Assembly: GCA_937942465.1 (NCBI GenBank)
Contig: CALDEO010000058.1
Location: 1 to 17,270 of the forward strand
Source: an uncultured Saprospiraceae bacterium
GTDB lineage: Bacteria; Bacteroidota; Bacteroidia; Chitinophagales; Saprospiraceae
Length of the DNA: 17,270 nt
Direction of reading: 5' to 3'
The notes below the pieces were generated by a model that searched no databases, was not told the origin of the DNA, and saw only the letters and a program-made list of their open reading frames with translations. Position 1 is the stretch's first letter, and each line of letters starts with the position of its first letter. Positions 6,308 through 14,418 of the stretch are shown piece after piece. The translations under genes were made by a program, and so were the position numbers.

Positions 6308-9202
6308 ATGACCTTACATTTTAAAACTTCGGTATTCCTTTTCACTTGCATTATTCTTATGGTACCGTCTGTGTCAAAAACTCAGGGTTATAGTAATGAA
6401 CAGATTAGGAATTATATACAATCTTGGAAAGACTATAATAGAGGACCTTATAAAGATATTAAGTGGTTTTGCGATGATAACACTATTCGTGAAGCCAGGG
6501 ACCCTTGTCCTGAGCCATTAAAAGGAAAACAACATGCAAGGTATGCTCCTGAAGTTGAAGAATTAGCAGCTAAAAATCATTTATTTTTTGGGCAGATACT
6601 CACATATACCGACAAAGATGATTTTTGGGATGAACCTAATGATCATAGTCGACTCAAACAATATCAGATAGAGCAATTTTTATTTAATGCTGATAATGGA
6701 TGGATACATCAACAATCTCAGTTTTATAGGGGTGCCAAACAAATTGAAGACGAAAAAGAATGGGGACAAGCATTTCTGGAGAAAATAAGCCGTTCTAATA
6801 AGGCTTTCAGCGAGGAATACTTACTACTGAGACTGGCAGCTAGAGATATACCTCACGGAGAGGACACTGATGAAACTCAAAGAATCAGAGCATATTCTAA
6901 GTATCTAGGCGATGATTACAACCCTTTTTTCGATTTAAGAATAAAGCTCCACAACAATCCAGAAAAATCCGATTTGACGAAAGTCATAAATTTTAAGGAA
7001 AAACATTATACTAAGCTTAATCAATCTCAGAAGGACTGGCTAGACAAATTAATAACTGATATGAAGGCTTATTATCAGAATTTTGATGTACAACAAATCA
7101 GCAGCTATGCTCGATTTATGCCTAAGGAGTCACAATTGTTTAAGTTACTAAATGAATCAACTACATCACTTACAGATGTGTCACCCAAACTGCGTGCAAT
7201 GGCCTTGTCAGAGCTCATATATAGTCTGCGTGAAAACTGGAAAGATACTCAATGGGATGTTGCTAGAATAAAGCTATTAGACCTTACTGTCGAAATTGAG
7301 AAACAATTGATACGGGATCTTGCTGAGTGGGAAACGACTACCCTCTCTGAGTTACGTGATAAAATCTGTTATACAACTAAAGCACTTGCTGGTGCAGGAT
7401 ACATAGAGTCATGGGAGTATGACTTGCTTGTTAATGATATCAATTGGCTATATGGTACGGCGGTATCTCGGTCGGATCTTATGTTTTATCGTAAATCTGC
7501 ACAGAAAACGATACAATGGGGAAGTCAAAGGTTGACTGCCATATACATGACCGATGTGAATAACTACATTGAATTTGAACCACTTACTAAAGGTTTTCTA
7601 GATGATAAAATACGAAGTACCTTGTTGTTGTCTTACGGTAATACGCTTGCAGAGTTGAATGAACTCATCATCACGAATCTTGATTACAAAGCAGAAGTAT
7701 TAGGCATCAATAAGCCCGGTCTCATATCAGGGCTTAATCCGGGTTATGCCAAAGGTAAGTTGATCGTTAAGTCAGAAGTAAAAGAAGATGAACATCTCAA
7801 TAGCAATTATATATATGCCTTTAATAGACCACCAGCAGACTTGAGTCCTGTAGCGGGCATCCTATCAGTGGAAGCAGGAAACCCTGTCTCACATGTACAG
7901 TTGCTTGCAAGGAATCTTGCGATCCCAAATGCAGTGATAGGAGCCGATCTTTTAGAAAAATTAGAGAAGTACGATGGTAAAGAAATATTCTATGCAGTAT
8001 CAGAGGATGGATATGCCAGACTAAAGCTTGCATCTGATATGTCTACAGATGAAAATAAACTATTTGAAGACAAACAGAAAAACAGAAAGAAATTAAAAAT
8101 CAGTACTGAACGATTGGTTTTTAATCCAGATAGTCTTTTGGATATGTCAAAGATTGGTTCAGAAGTTTCGGGAGTCTGGTGTGGACCCAAAGCCGCTAAT
8201 CTGGGTCAGTTAAAAAAACTATATCCTACCATGGTTGTGGAAGGGATCGTTATACCTTTCGGAATATTTAAAGACCATTTAGAACAAGATATACCTTCCA
8301 TAGGTGAAACGTATTGGACTTTTCTTCATAGAATATTTACAGAGAAAGAAGCAATGGAATCGCAAGGGATTGATCAGTCAGAGATTGATTGTATCGTGTT
8401 GCAAGAGTTAGCACTGTTTAGAGATCTCATATTAGAAATCCCATTAAAAGATTCATTTGTAAAGACGTTGACCGGATCGTTTACTGATATTCTTGGAAAA
8501 CCAATGGGTGATGTACCGGTGTTTTTAAGATCAGATACCAACATGGAAGATCTACCAGAGTTTACAGGTGCCGGTCTCAATCTTACATTATTTAATGTGC
8601 TACAAAAAGAAAAAATCCTTAACGGAATCAAGAAAATATGGGCTTCACCATTTCAAGAAAGAAGCTATCGATGGAGACAGAGTTATCTCGCCAACCCTGA
8701 AGACGTCTACCCTAGCATACTCATTATACCTAGTGTCAATGTTGACAAATCTGGTGTCATAATAACTGATGCATACCAGGAAAATGGCATTTCTACAGTA
8801 TCATTTAGTAGAGGTGTAGGTGGAGCCGTGGATGGACAGTCTGCAGAGACCTATAGATTGTATGCCAATGGATATAATGAACTTACATTTCCAGCAAGAG
8901 AGGGACTGTATCGAACAATACCCCCATCAGGAGGGTCTATAATAGAGACTGCTAATTTTTTAGAACCTGTATTATCTTCTGCGGAGCTGAATCAACTAAA
9001 AACCCTCATATCCAGTGTAAAGGAAAAAATGTTAGCAAATCTTAACGAAAAAGGTCCTTGGGATATCGAATTAGGTTTTAAAGATGGTGAAATTTGGCTT
9101 TTTCAGATTCGCCCATTTGTAGAAAACAAATCGGCGTTGCAATCTGAATATCTAAAGACACTAAATCCTGATCTTGGGAATGAGCCAGTAGCTATTGACT
9201 AG
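6308..9202 (+). CDS. Secreted dikinase-like protein (phosphohistidine + PPDK_N ATP-binding domains)
   Basis: A 964-residue protein with a clear Sec signal peptide (hydrophobic core about 9-22, likely cut near residue 26). Residues about 30-460 are largely helical and match nothing I recognise; C56 and C67 could form a disulfide. Residues about 470-575 are a PEP-utilising-type swivelling domain with the phosphohistidine loop AGNPVSHVQLLARNLAIPNA (523-542; H529). Residues about 615-940 are a PPDK_N-type ATP-binding domain: CGPKAANLGQLKKL (625-638), PVFLRSDTNMEDLPEFTGAG (737-756), and a C-terminal segment with D919, E921, Q933 and R935 whose spacing equals that of the PPDK nucleotide-site residues D321/E323/Q335/R337. 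The PEP/pyruvate TIM barrel is absent. The His-then-ATP-domain order is that of glucan/phosphoglucan water dikinases, not PEP synthase. Likely chemistry: ATP to phosphohistidine to an unknown acceptor. A serine hydrolase gene follows after 20 bases. Confidence 0.8.
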   Translation: MTLHFKTSVFLFTCIILMVPSVSKTQGYSNEQIRNYIQSWKDYNRGPYKDIKWFCDDNTIREARDPCPEPLKGKQHARYAPEVEELAAKNHLFFGQILTYTDKDDFWDEPNDHSRLKQYQIEQFLFNADNGWIHQQSQFYRGAKQIEDEKEWGQAFLEKISRSNKAFSEEYLLLRLAARDIPHGEDTDETQRIRAYSKYLGDDYNPFFDLRIKLHNNPEKSDLTKVINFKEKHYTKLNQSQKDWLDKLITDMKAYYQNFDVQQISSYARFMPKESQLFKLLNESTTSLTDVSPKLRAMALSELIYSLRENWKDTQWDVARIKLLDLTVEIEKQLIRDLAEWETTTLSELRDKICYTTKALAGAGYIESWEYDLLVNDINWLYGTAVSRSDLMFYRKSAQKTIQWGSQRLTAIYMTDVNNYIEFEPLTKGFLDDKIRSTLLLSYGNTLAELNELIITNLDYKAEVLGINKPGLISGLNPGYAKGKLIVKSEVKEDEHLNSNYIYAFNRPPADLSPVAGILSVEAGNPVSHVQLLARNLAIPNAVIGADLLEKLEKYDGKEIFYAVSEDGYARLKLASDMSTDENKLFEDKQKNRKKLKISTERLVFNPDSLLDMSKIGSEVSGVWCGPKAANLGQLKKLYPTMVVEGIVIPFGIFKDHLEQDIPSIGETYWTFLHRIFTEKEAMESQGIDQSEIDCIVLQELALFRDLILEIPLKDSFVKTLTGSFTDILGKPMGDVPVFLRSDTNMEDLPEFTGAGLNLTLFNVLQKEKILNGIKKIWASPFQERSYRWRQSYLANPEDVYPSILIIPSVNVDKSGVIITDAYQENGISTVSFSRGVGGAVDGQSAETYRLYANGYNELTFPAREGLYRTIPPSGGSIIETANFLEPVLSSAELNQLKTLISSVKEKMLANLNEKGPWDIELGFKDGEIWLFQIRPFVENKSALQSEYLKTLNPDLGNEPVAID

Positions 9203-9222
9203 ACCTCACAACGATAAAAATC

Positions 9223-10473
9223 ATGAAACGACTATATATATTATTCCTTTTCCTTATTGGCAGTTCTACATCATATGCCTACCCTATCGATGGATATAAT
9301 TATACTCACATTGATCGATTGTCATATTTATACAAGCAATTTCTAGTTGATTCTAATAGTGTAAAACTAGAAAATGGGGCCTTGTGGATGATGGAGGATA
9401 TTGAACTTTCGCTTGTTGACGATAAGTCTAAATTAGAAAATTATTTTGAGGAAAATAAAGATCTTGATAAAGCAGTAAGTAGTTTGTTTAGGCAACTAGA
9501 AACTCCTTATTCCTTCTCGGTAATAGATTATAGCGACCACAATAATATTAAATATGGATCGCATCGTGATGAAGTACAATACCAACCAGGAAGTGTTGGC
9601 AAACTTGCTATTATGATTGCTTTCTTTACAGAGTTGGATGAAGTCTATGATGGTGACTGGGACGAGATGCGAGGTATACTTAACAGTAAGTTTGTGACAG
9701 CCGAAAAATGGGCTATACCTAATCATCACACCGTGCCTTTCTATGATAGCAAAAAAGATAAAATCTATAAACGTAAAGTAATTGCTAGCGATCAATTTAG
9801 TTTATATGAGTGGCTTGACCATATGGTCTCTGTAAGCTCTAATGCAGCAGCAAGTATCATGTGGAGAGAGGCGGTAATATTACGTGCTTTTGGAGATAGA
9901 TATGAATGTGTATCTGATTCTGAAATTAAAAGTTTCTTTGATAATACACCCAAGTCTATATTGTCAGATATTGCTATAGATGTAGTCAACTGTCCTCTTA
10001 CTACTATGGGTATCGAATCTGATGAATGGAGATTAGGTAGCTTTTTTACATCAGGATCAGATCAATATATCCCACCTAAAGGAGGCAGCACAGGTACAAC
10101 TAAGGGTTTATTAAAGTTCTTAGTACAACTTGAAAAAGGAACTGTTGTGAGTGAACGAGCATCACTTGAAATGAAACGATTAATGTATTTGACAGATCGT
10201 CGGATTAGGTACGCTAGAGCTAACTCGCTTGATGATAGTGCCGTATATTTTAAGAGTGGTAGTTATTATAGTTGTAAAGCAGAAGCTGGATTTACTTGCA
10301 GTAATTATGCTGGCAATCGCTTTAACTACATGAATAGTATTGCAATGGTTGAGACTAAGAAAGGACGTAAATATATGGTGTCGTTAATGTCAAATGTATT
10401 GCGTAAAAACAGTGTAAATGAACATCTGAGGTTGGCTAATCAGATCGATAGACTATTGAATGACTTGGAATAG
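9223..10473 (+). CDS. Secreted serine hydrolase, class A beta-lactamase fold
   Basis: A 416-residue exported protein (signal peptide 1-19, SYA before the probable cut) of the beta-lactamase / penicillin-recognising superfamily. The three active-site motifs are in order: SVGK (S124, K127) as SxxK, SSN (205-207) as SxN, and KSG (344-346) as KTG. I see no ExxLN segment holding the deacylating Glu of true class A beta-lactamases, so a transpeptidase, esterase or carboxypeptidase-like role is more likely than antibiotic resistance. C351 and C359 flank the loop after KSG and may form a disulfide, fitting an exported protein. About 85 residues precede the hydrolase domain. It lies 20 bases after the secreted dikinase-like gene and converges on the translocase-like gene with 20 bases between, so it is probably co-transcribed with the dikinase. 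Confidence 0.82.
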   Translation: MKRLYILFLFLIGSSTSYAYPIDGYNYTHIDRLSYLYKQFLVDSNSVKLENGALWMMEDIELSLVDDKSKLENYFEENKDLDKAVSSLFRQLETPYSFSVIDYSDHNNIKYGSHRDEVQYQPGSVGKLAIMIAFFTELDEVYDGDWDEMRGILNSKFVTAEKWAIPNHHTVPFYDSKKDKIYKRKVIASDQFSLYEWLDHMVSVSSNAAASIMWREAVILRAFGDRYECVSDSEIKSFFDNTPKSILSDIAIDVVNCPLTTMGIESDEWRLGSFFTSGSDQYIPPKGGSTGTTKGLLKFLVQLEKGTVVSERASLEMKRLMYLTDRRIRYARANSLDDSAVYFKSGSYYSCKAEAGFTCSNYAGNRFNYMNSIAMVETKKGRKYMVSLMSNVLRKNSVNEHLRLANQIDRLLNDLE

Positions 10474-10493
10474 ATTGAGATCTAAAGCAACGA

Positions 10494-13202
10494 TTATGAT
10501 ACTCTACGTAATGCAGGTCCATTTCTTAATTCAAATTTTTTGAACCGTCTATCTGTTATCAACGCTAATAATGTCGAGTCGTTAGATTCTAAGATATAAG
10601 ACTTGGCTTTATCTCTTACTAGATAGTTTTTTTGATACAGAAGATGAGTCAATGCACTCTTTAATTGTTCCTTATTTGCTCTTTTATCTTCTATTGGTTT
10701 GGAAGTATAATTTTTGTTGATTACCACTTCTAACATAGGTAAGAAGCTCTTTTTGATTTTGTACTCTAGTATGTCGTCCAAAAAATCCAAGGCAATAGAC
10801 TTTTTTTGCATATCAGGCTTGGATAAGTTTCTGAATACCATATCCATATCTTCCAAATTGTGACTAATTCCTAGAAAGGTAAAGCATTGCAGGACGCTTT
10901 TTTGAATAAGTAAATTCTGAACTCTCAATAGACGCTTTACGTCAAATGCATTTCCTAAACCTACTTGACTGTGAAGACTCTTCATAGATTCGATGTGCTT
11001 TCGCAAGTTAGATATTTCCAACATGAGCCCTCTATTAACAATATTACGTTGATAGTCAAGATTAGGAAATTGACTATTCATTTCATGTACTGATTTGAGA
11101 GCCTCATTTCTTAACCGCCATCTGCCATGTTTTAGTAGTTTAAATAATGTATTCGTTGATTTTTGTAGAGGTATCATCGCAAGTATATGCGGCCAACCCA
11201 GCATATAGCTTTTGTATCCGCCAAGTAAGCCATTCTCTATATGCTGCACTGTACGAAGGCCATAACATGCCAACGCTTCATAGCATAAATGTTGATATTG
11301 AATATCCTTGGACAATTTAAATAAGAGTAACCCAAAGCTCTTGAATGTTCCGTGTTTAGATGCTCTAATAGCACTTTTGGTAAATTCAGGTGCAAGAGGT
11401 GTTTTTAAATACTGTGTAATTAATGGGTATAAAGTTATAATTCTACATTTAACGATTGCCTCCATTAAGTACAACTTAAGAGCAGCTCTATCTTCATGCT
11501 TTTCTTGGTAGACTAATTCCCAAAAGGACTTTATTCTAAGAGGTAAATTAATCCGACCTCTAGTTGCATAATTATGACTTATTTCGTCTGCCAGCGTTCG
11601 ATAAAAAATCGCTTGTGACCTCAAAGTGAATCTAGGTAATAATCCAATTATTATTTGCTCTGGCTCAAGGTACTTTAAGAATACAGAATAGATGCTGTCA
11701 AGTACTTGATCATCAGGGTCATTTAAGTGAGATTCTAGAATATGTTGAATATCACTAAAATCGTAAAAATCAATTCTTTCGACACATGCAATCCTTATTG
11801 ATGCTGTAGGATGAGATAAGTGATTTTGTAATTCCGATATGCTATATGTAATCGTTAGATCATTGAGTTTAGAAAGTAATTTATTGCTTTGCTTGTCATG
11901 AGGATCTACGGATTGCTTATGACCATTTGCTCCAGTAATCTTTCTTTTAAAAGAGCTTGAGTATGACAGCTGTAATCTACGTAACTGCCACAACCATATT
12001 ACGGAGATCAACACCACCAATGCCGTAAGAGCATACACTGGCAATGATAGTACAGTGAGCATACTCAATAACAATATCCCAGCTAAACCTGTGGCAAGAC
12101 TATCTATCACTAAATCAATAAAATTTTTAGCTTCGTTTTTGATCTCTTTTGGCAGAGACATCATCGAAAGCTCTGATGATGACTTGTACACTGATTGTTT
12201 CAGAATTCCGTCGCTACCTTTTAAGAGAACTGCAAATATCAACACAGGTGATATGAGAAATAGGATAGCAAATAAAAAGATTGATATCGGAAATATACTC
12301 ATACTCTGAACTACACCAAAGCGCTTGACTATACGTGAACTCAAAAAGAACTGAACGATGAGCGAGAAAACATTGAAAGATGATAAACAAATTCCTAAAA
12401 AGGCAGTCAGTTTTGTTTCATCTGGGAATGCTTCGATAGCTACGGTATTGAATTGGTAATCGACAAGTTTAGATAATAATACACCAATGCCCAATACAAT
12501 TGCCAAATTAGTAACATGTTTAAATTTGAAAATATGAAATGAACTAGAAATCGTAGGTCCTGATGACACAAACTTTTCTTCAACTGGCGACTTAAGACTG
12601 CGAATAACAATTCTGTACAGAAAATAACAAGACAGCAAAGAGATAGAAGCGATAAAGAACAATCCACTATTGCCTATAAAAGGAACCAAAATACTTGCTG
12701 TATATCCGCCAAATATTCCTCCAGCTATAGCACCAGACCCAATCGGTCCGAAAACTCTTTTGGCTTGACGCAAATTAAAAGCTTCATTACATAGTTGCCA
12801 AAACTGTGTGGCTAGTACCAAAGCGAATATGGCGATATATATATAACTTAAGTATGCAAATACTGATACTCCAATACCAAGATAGAATAGACCTCCAAAT
12901 GAAAGTAGTATCACTACATGAAAAAGACATGTTATCTTAATGAGCTTATGTAGAGAAGTTCTTTTACGTACGTAATCAATCAAATAATGTGTACCTACAG
13001 CTGTTAATGCAATAACAATGAATGCTGAGGGTAACGTTTTGATACCATATACCGTAAGAAATATTGAGGTTACCGCTGGCTTGAGTAGAAGCAGAGAAAA
13101 TATGATCAGAAATATAATACTTTGTAAAGACAATACTAATCTGAACTCCCCATCTCTGAGGTCCATATTTCTAATAAGCCACTGTTTAAAACTACCTATC
13201 AC
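10494..13202 (-). CDS. ATP/ADP translocase-like (NTT/MFS) membrane protein with C-terminal HEAT-like repeats
   Basis: A 902-residue protein. Residues about 20-410 contain about 12 transmembrane helices with features of nucleotide (NTP/NDP) transporters: QFWQLCNEAFNLRQAKRVFG (133-152), which matches the FWxxxNxxxxxxxAKRxF signature, and GILKQSVYKSSSELSMMSLP (332-351) followed by NEAKNFIDLVIDSLATGLAG (356-375). After a linker (about 412-445) the rest, about 450 residues, is an alpha-helical solenoid of HEAT/armadillo type, probably cytoplasmic. Classic translocases of Chlamydia and Rickettsia lack this tail; HEAT-fused relatives occur in free-living bacteria with unproven substrates. The start is GTG at 13202, since MDLRDGEFRL (13-22) is the usual pre-helix segment. 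A hairpin lies 29 bases upstream. Same strand as the serine hydrolase at 13291, 88 bases apart. Confidence 0.78.
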   Translation of the reverse strand: MIGSFKQWLIRNMDLRDGEFRLVLSLQSIIFLIIFSLLLLKPAVTSIFLTVYGIKTLPSAFIVIALTAVGTHYLIDYVRKRTSLHKLIKITCLFHVVILLSFGGLFYLGIGVSVFAYLSYIYIAIFALVLATQFWQLCNEAFNLRQAKRVFGPIGSGAIAGGIFGGYTASILVPFIGNSGLFFIASISLLSCYFLYRIVIRSLKSPVEEKFVSSGPTISSSFHIFKFKHVTNLAIVLGIGVLLSKLVDYQFNTVAIEAFPDETKLTAFLGICLSSFNVFSLIVQFFLSSRIVKRFGVVQSMSIFPISIFLFAILFLISPVLIFAVLLKGSDGILKQSVYKSSSELSMMSLPKEIKNEAKNFIDLVIDSLATGLAGILLLSMLTVLSLPVYALTALVVLISVIWLWQLRRLQLSYSSSFKRKITGANGHKQSVDPHDKQSNKLLSKLNDLTITYSISELQNHLSHPTASIRIACVERIDFYDFSDIQHILESHLNDPDDQVLDSIYSVFLKYLEPEQIIIGLLPRFTLRSQAIFYRTLADEISHNYATRGRINLPLRIKSFWELVYQEKHEDRAALKLYLMEAIVKCRIITLYPLITQYLKTPLAPEFTKSAIRASKHGTFKSFGLLLFKLSKDIQYQHLCYEALACYGLRTVQHIENGLLGGYKSYMLGWPHILAMIPLQKSTNTLFKLLKHGRWRLRNEALKSVHEMNSQFPNLDYQRNIVNRGLMLEISNLRKHIESMKSLHSQVGLGNAFDVKRLLRVQNLLIQKSVLQCFTFLGISHNLEDMDMVFRNLSKPDMQKKSIALDFLDDILEYKIKKSFLPMLEVVINKNYTSKPIEDKRANKEQLKSALTHLLYQKNYLVRDKAKSYILESNDSTLLALITDRRFKKFELRNGPALRRVS

Positions 13203-13231
13203 TCTTAAAAAGAATACAATTATTAAAATGG

Positions 13232-13259
13232 AATGCTGTTCTTTGAAAAGAACAGCATT
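13232..13259 (-). terminator. 13-bp perfect hairpin between serine hydrolase and translocase-like gene
   Basis: AATGCTGTTCTTT (13232-13244) and AAAGAACAGCATT (13247-13259) are perfect complements with a 2-base centre. On the minus strand the stem is followed by CCATTTTAATAATTG, a weak T-tract, so it may be an inefficient terminator or attenuator after the serine hydrolase. It ends 29 bases before the GTG of the translocase-like gene and could instead affect its translation or processing. Confidence 0.5.
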
Positions 13260-13283
13260 AGATAGCTCTAATGTCTTAAAAGC

Positions 13284-13300
13284 GAAACCTTTACGGTTTC
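13284..13300 (-). terminator. Small hairpin across the serine hydrolase stop codon
   Basis: On the minus strand GAAACC, GTAAA loop, GGTTTC, then GCTTTTAAG. The stop codon lies in the loop. The short stem plus four T residues resembles a weak intrinsic terminator, placed just before the stronger 13232-13259 hairpin. Confidence 0.35.
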
Positions 13301-14247
13301 ATGCTAATAACTTTTCTCTTCTTTGACATATTCATAATGTTGTTTGGAACAACACCATCCAAAGCCCGCTCAGCAGCATATACAAGATCTTTACAGATCT
13401 TGCCTCCACTTGCATCTTCAATTAATGCTACGAGAATATACTTTGTGCCATCTTCTTTTACAACCAATGCACTATCAGAGTGCCAATTTCTCCAAGATCC
13501 TGACTTTCTGTATATATCGCAATATGGATCAATCTTATCCAATGAATTTACAAATTTATGGTGTAGTTCAGGGTGTCCCATATATTGAAGCATTTCCTTA
13601 CTTCTCTCTGGATTTACTAATTTACCATATGCAAGCATTGTATAAAATCTACATACTTGATCCACAGTAGCAGCATGACTCAAACCTTTAATTGGGTCTG
13701 GTTTTTTTCTGCCACTAGCAGCATATTTTTTACCTACCCAGAGACCACCACCATTATTTCTATCATACAGTTTATAAGCATCTGATGTAAGCACTGTCGA
13801 AATCTTATCAAAACCAAGACGTTCTATCATTCTGGTAGTCGCTGCATTATTAGATTTTGCAATCATAAGTCTGAGATCTTTTTTGACTTCAGGAGATTCT
13901 ATCATCTCTCCTTTTTCTATTGCATCCATAGAAGCTAGCAACACGGCAATTTTTGGTAAACTTGCAGCATACATCATGTTGCCACCGTTAATAGAGACAT
14001 ATTTTACATTGAATGGGTCAGATAGATCTACTAACCCAACAGACATTCTCTTTGATCGAATTAATTTATTCCATTTTTTATTTTTCTTAATCTCATTTAG
14101 AAACTTCTTTTGCAATAAATGATCCTGCTGATTTGTAGGGTCTTTATAAATCTGCTCACTATATGGAAATGTAGTCAATCCTGCATATTGACCGCTAAGT
14201 AAAACCGCTGAAAATAATAAACTTAAAGTAAAAATTAATTGCTTCAA
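13291..14247 (-). CDS. Secreted serine hydrolase, class A beta-lactamase fold
   Basis: A 318-residue exported hydrolase of the beta-lactamase superfamily. A signal peptide covers about residues 1-20 (hydrophobic 4-18, SGQ at the likely cut). The motifs are SLPK (S96, K99), SNN (132-134) and KSG (248-250), followed by SWRNWHSDSALV (251-262). The segment LRLMIAKSNNAATTRMIERL (126-145) is the usual SxN helix. No ExxLN deacylation motif is seen, so I do not call it an antibiotic resistance enzyme; acting on a cell-wall or peptide substrate is more likely. The start is TTG at 14247: an in-frame stop lies 18 bases upstream and there is no ATG between, while TTG directly precedes KQLIFTLSLL of the signal peptide. 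A TATCTTTG -7 box lies about 38 bases upstream. It resembles the hydrolase at 9223 only in fold and motifs. Confidence 0.85.
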   Translation of the reverse strand: MKQLIFTLSLLFSAVLLSGQYAGLTTFPYSEQIYKDPTNQQDHLLQKKFLNEIKKNKKWNKLIRSKRMSVGLVDLSDPFNVKYVSINGGNMMYAASLPKIAVLLASMDAIEKGEMIESPEVKKDLRLMIAKSNNAATTRMIERLGFDKISTVLTSDAYKLYDRNNGGGLWVGKKYAASGRKKPDPIKGLSHAATVDQVCRFYTMLAYGKLVNPERSKEMLQYMGHPELHHKFVNSLDKIDPYCDIYRKSGSWRNWHSDSALVVKEDGTKYILVALIEDASGGKICKDLVYAAERALDGVVPNNIMNMSKKRKVISMKP

Positions 14248-14284
14248 TATAAAGTATGTATTAGTTTAACTCAATAAAGTCCCG

Positions 14285-14292
14285 CAAAGATA
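14285..14292 (-). promoter_or_regulatory. Predicted -7 box (TATCTTTG) for the minus-strand serine hydrolase
   Basis: Read on the minus strand this is TATCTTTG, an exact match to the TAnnTTTG -7 element of Bacteroidota, giving a leader of about 30 bases before the TTG at 14247. No TTTG is found at the matching -33 distance. It lies in the 171-base gap after the TonB receptor gene and suggests the serine hydrolase and translocase-like genes have their own promoter. Confidence 0.55.
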
Positions 14293-14418
14293 CATCATTT
14301 ATGATAAAATGTGTCTCTAATACACTCTCTATGTGTTAATTATACTTTAAAATGGTCTAAATTGAGAGACTTCAAATCAAATATAAAGTCATTAAACATT
14401 TTCTCAAGTTGATATTGA

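Noticed and set aside
6308..9202. Calling the large gene PEP synthase (ppsA) or PPDK
   Set aside because: The domain order is reversed, the PEP/pyruvate TIM barrel is missing, and a signal peptide is present; only the His and ATP-binding domains are shared.
9223..10473. Antibiotic resistance beta-lactamase (bla)
   Set aside because: SxxK, SxN and KSG are general for the superfamily; no ExxLN deacylation motif is visible here or in the hydrolase at 13291-14247.
12440..12667. Minus-strand 75-codon frame inside the translocase-like gene
   Set aside because: A frame-shifted shadow of transmembrane-coding sequence; hydrophobic only because of the underlying codons.
13018..13670. Plus-strand open frames opposite the translocase-like and serine hydrolase genes
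   Set aside because: They are antisense to coding sequence with clear motifs and show no recognisable protein features.
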